This document shows, piece after piece, positions 61,101-64,000 of a DNA stretch of 64,000 bases (positions within the stretch are counted from its first letter, which is position 1; every line of letters starts with the position of its first letter). Both the position numbers and the translations under genes were made by a program. Source of the stretch: Motacilla alba alba (Eukaryota > Chordata > Aves > Passeriformes > Motacillidae); contig NC_052027.1 of assembly GCF_015832195.1 (NCBI RefSeq), positions 6,030,649 through 6,094,648 on the forward strand, given 5' to 3'. The notes beneath the pieces are model-generated. The model had not been told where the DNA came from. It did not search any database and worked only from the letters and a program-made list of their open reading frames with translations.

Positions 61101-64000
61101 AAATGACTCTGTTACTGGAAGTGGGAAACTTTTCCTACTGTGTAGGAAAGCTGTTGTTAAAAGCACTCAGGGATTGCTCCCACAGAGCTTGGGGTGATGG
61201 AGCTGCCCTGGGGGACCTGACACCTCCACTCAAGGTGGTCTGCAGCAAACATCACCAAGTCCCCTAAGCAAAGTGCCCAGCTCTGACTGGGACCCAGCAA
61301 ATGAGAAGCCTCTGGGCCAGGAGGGGTGAGCCAGAGTTCCCCAGTGGTGGTGTGGGGCTGTGGTCCCTCAGCACAGAAGGTGCTGCTGCTGGAGCTGGGC
61401 CATGGACCACGTGCAGAGGTGGTTTTGGATTCAGTCCAAGGGCTGGAGGAGGGTTCTGCCTACTCCTGATGTTCTGGTTTCCAGGCTGGAGGGTCAGAAG
61501 GCAGCAGTGCAGTAGTGGGAGATTTGCTTCCCACATGAAAAGGAAGCTTCTTCCAGCTTTGCCTGCCTTGTGCTGCTTGTGGTTGCAGATGTGACTGCAC
61601 TTGTTGTGATAAATGCAGGAAACCTGGACTAAAATGCAAAGGGAAGGGTGGCTGTCAGTCAGCCCAGAAGGGCTGGAAGGCAGATGATCTTGGCGTTAAG
61701 TCTTGCTTGGCCTTGGTGAGGTGCATAAAGCTGGTAAATTGCAGAAAGCCCTCGCCTTTAAAATGAAACATGCCTTGGGCTTCACCTCTGAGTGCAGGGT
61801 ACCATACAGGGGACTGGTTTGATGTAGTGGAACCATGTCTCTTCTGAGGCTGTCTGAGGTTGCCTGACTTGTTCCCAGGACTGACCTTCCCAATCTGGTT
61901 TAAGAGGGCTCAGTCCAGCCCCTGCACTGCAGCAGTCCTTTCACTCAGAGGGCCTGGTAACAATGGGACTTGTTCTCCCCATGGATCCAAACCTGCCTGA
62001 CAACCTCATTCCTCCCCACCACAGAGCTGACTTCTCAAAACCCCTCTCTGACATGTATCTCAGAGCAGGCACCTGCTTTGAGCCAGCCCAGGGCTGTGTG
62101 CTACCACCAGCCCTCTTTTTGCCATGGGCTGGGGTCTGTGCTGACGCAGAGCAGTCAGTGCTGCTTGGAGAGCACAATAATGTGTTCGGGGCAGATCTGC
62201 AGGAGCGTAAATGCTGCTGCTTCTCACTGGGAAAGTGATGCCCTCAGGGATTTGGCCCTCTGTTTCCCATGTATTTTGGTGTGAAATCCTTTTCCAAGGA
62301 TCCATCTTCCCAGGAGCACCACAGGATAACCAGCCCCTGCTGCTGCTACCCAGAGGGGAGCCAAGCATCAGCAGAACCCAGCTCCATTACTGCCAGAGCT
62401 GTGTGGCTGAACCAGAATTGTGTTAATTACCTACTTACCTGTGAAAACCTTAAGGTTCAGCATTAAGGGCAAAGAAATTATTACTCGGGGGATATTTTAA
62501 TGAGCAGAAAAACCCATACTTTGTTTCACAAGTCACTTTTTTTTACATTAAAACTTCCTGGGCTTATAATTAGAAATCTAATGTTTTGTGAACTGCAGTT
62601 GTTCAGAAGCTATGGGGGAAATGGTTTATTTCCCAGCTGCCCTCTTGCTTAATGAATCCTCTCAGGTTTGTTTTTTTTTTTTTTCCAGTGGTTAATAACA
62701 TAGCAGTTATGCCCACCCTGTCTCACAGAGGAATTTTAAATCTATAGGGCACTTCTGATTATTTTATATACATATGTAAAAATTCAGGCAGTCAGTGAAC
62801 CATAACTAATGCAAGTGTTTGGCTGTTGGGGAGCAGAGGAGAGAGTGAAGGAAAGGCAGGCAGTGTGGGGCCCATGGGCTCCCCAAGGACTGTCACCCCC
62901 TGGCTCATGGGAGCCAGTCTGACAGGCAGGGTGGCGTGGGGGCAGATTCTCAGGGCAAGGACTGTCTCTCCCAGAGGCCATGGCACCATGCAAAACAGTT
63001 AATAAATGACACAATTCAGAGGCAATTAGGTAATTGTACCTCTCTGCTGTGCTCCTGAGCTCAGCACACACTCCAAGCCCTGGGCTTAGGCAGGTGTTAC
63101 CTTGATGTCTGTAAAGCTGAGGTTTTGGAAGGATCTCTTCATTATATGGTTTTTTGGTTTTTTTTTTAATCTCTTTAAGTCCAGAAACTGTGGCAGGAGA
63201 GCTGCTGGCTGTTTCCTGCTCCTCCTGAGGGCACCCAACTACCCTGCCCTTCCTAACATCTGCAGCCACAGCCCATGCCATGCCAGGGTGGCATTGTAAT
63301 GCACAGCTCTCCCCACGGCAGGGGTGAATGCACACATGGTGGTGAGGCTTGGAGCGTGCAGAGACACCTCCCTTAGAGAGCTGTGGCACACACCACCACT
63401 GAGAGAAGCTGCACAGGGAGGAGAGAGTCAGAAATAGCAACCAAGAGGCTGGGTACAGCTTCAGCCTGCCTCCTCATTAATCTCAGAGCAAAGTCACTTA
63501 AAATAATCCTGACCTTCCCTTCCCCATCCATTTGCAAGAGGCTGTCTAATTGTTCCTGCTCCATGGCAAAGGACCATGGGCTGCCTGGCTCTCCAGTGAG
63601 CTGGGCTCGTAAGAAGAGAGGCTGGCAGGGCTTGGACTTGGCACTTTGGAGCCCTGATGACTGTCTGGCAGGGAAAAGGTGCTTACCTGAGCTGGGTGGA
63701 TTGCAGGAGGGCACATTTTTGGGTCTGGCTGTGCACACTTTTCCCCCTTGAGGGAAGCAGGTGTAAGGGAGAGGTGTCTAGCAAGAAGGCAGCAGCACAA
63801 TGAGCCTGAAGGATGCCTGGCTGCAGGAGGAAGCTTGCAACCAGAGAAGCAGGTTTCTCCAATCTGCAAGCTGGGTTTTTAAGTGCAGAAGCTGGCTCCT
63901 CAGTGGGAACATTTGGGGAACAGCTGGTATCAGCTATCACTGCTCCTCCTTGTCCATGGGGATGGATTGCACTGCTGTAAATCACTGCCTTGGCAGCAGT
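58186..64000. other. Unique noncoding sequence to the window end
   Basis: No gene or RNA gene recognised. T runs lie at about 62668-62685 and 63150-63168, and a (TTG)n stretch at about 59941-59953. The frame at 62784-63440 (218 codons, minus) starts and ends in unremarkable sequence, has no known domain and overlaps other frames. A single-exon gene is not supported. Confidence 0.5.

Noticed and set aside
62784..63440. 218-codon minus-strand open frame
   Set aside because: No domain or homology recognised; overlaps other open frames and has no promoter or splice context.
1..64000. Prokaryotic features (operons, RBS, CRISPR, IS elements) and tRNA or rRNA genes
   Set aside because: None of their signatures was seen; CR1 elements and the general texture show vertebrate nuclear DNA.

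Overview
The window looks like noncoding DNA from a bird nuclear genome. The main evidence is several pieces of CR1 retrotransposons, the dominant avian LINE. They carry the usual CR1 3' tail (a GATTCTATGATTCT-like end next to a TTCCAACCC-like block), and one longer copy keeps readable reverse-transcriptase peptide motifs. The mixed-GC, CpG-poor background and scattered microsatellites fit. A songbird is plausible, but I cannot fix the species.

I find no intact protein-coding gene, no exon I recognise, no tRNA or rRNA, and no prokaryotic feature such as an operon, RBS, IS element or CRISPR array. Many open frames of 60-270 codons exist on both strands. They overlap one another, match no family I know and look like chance. 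The only coding relic I support is the decayed CR1 ORF2 at about 12.66-13.49 kb (minus strand). The window is best read as intergenic or deep intronic.

Layout: 0-12 kb is plain unique sequence with a short conserved-looking block near 1.4 kb, small tandem repeats and a CR1 3' end at 7.65 kb. 12.6-16.5 kb holds the long CR1 copy, an AT-rich block and another CR1 end. 17.6-17.8 kb is a four-copy 62-bp minisatellite. 18.4-18.9 kb is AT-rich with a dense set of factor-like sites. 19-34 kb is largely featureless. A MIR/CORE-SINE-like relic lies near 34.6 kb.

36.4-39.0 kb is the most structured part. Two 268-bp copies about 98.5% identical sit in direct orientation around 2.1 kb that contains a CpG-richer patch with a CTCF-like site, a CR1 end, a roughly 660-bp AT minisatellite with a 201-bp higher-order period, and a second CR1 end touching the right-hand copy.

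41.2 kb is a TA/AGATAT microsatellite and 42.5 kb a further CR1 end. From 43 to 56 kb there are several blocks (43.0, 46.5, 48.5, 49.75-50.6, 54.3 and 55.5 kb) with homeodomain, ATCGAT, MEF2-like or palindromic motifs. Such clusters often mark conserved enhancers in gene deserts, but I have no alignment, so those calls are tentative. 56-64 kb is plain apart from two small CR1-like relics.
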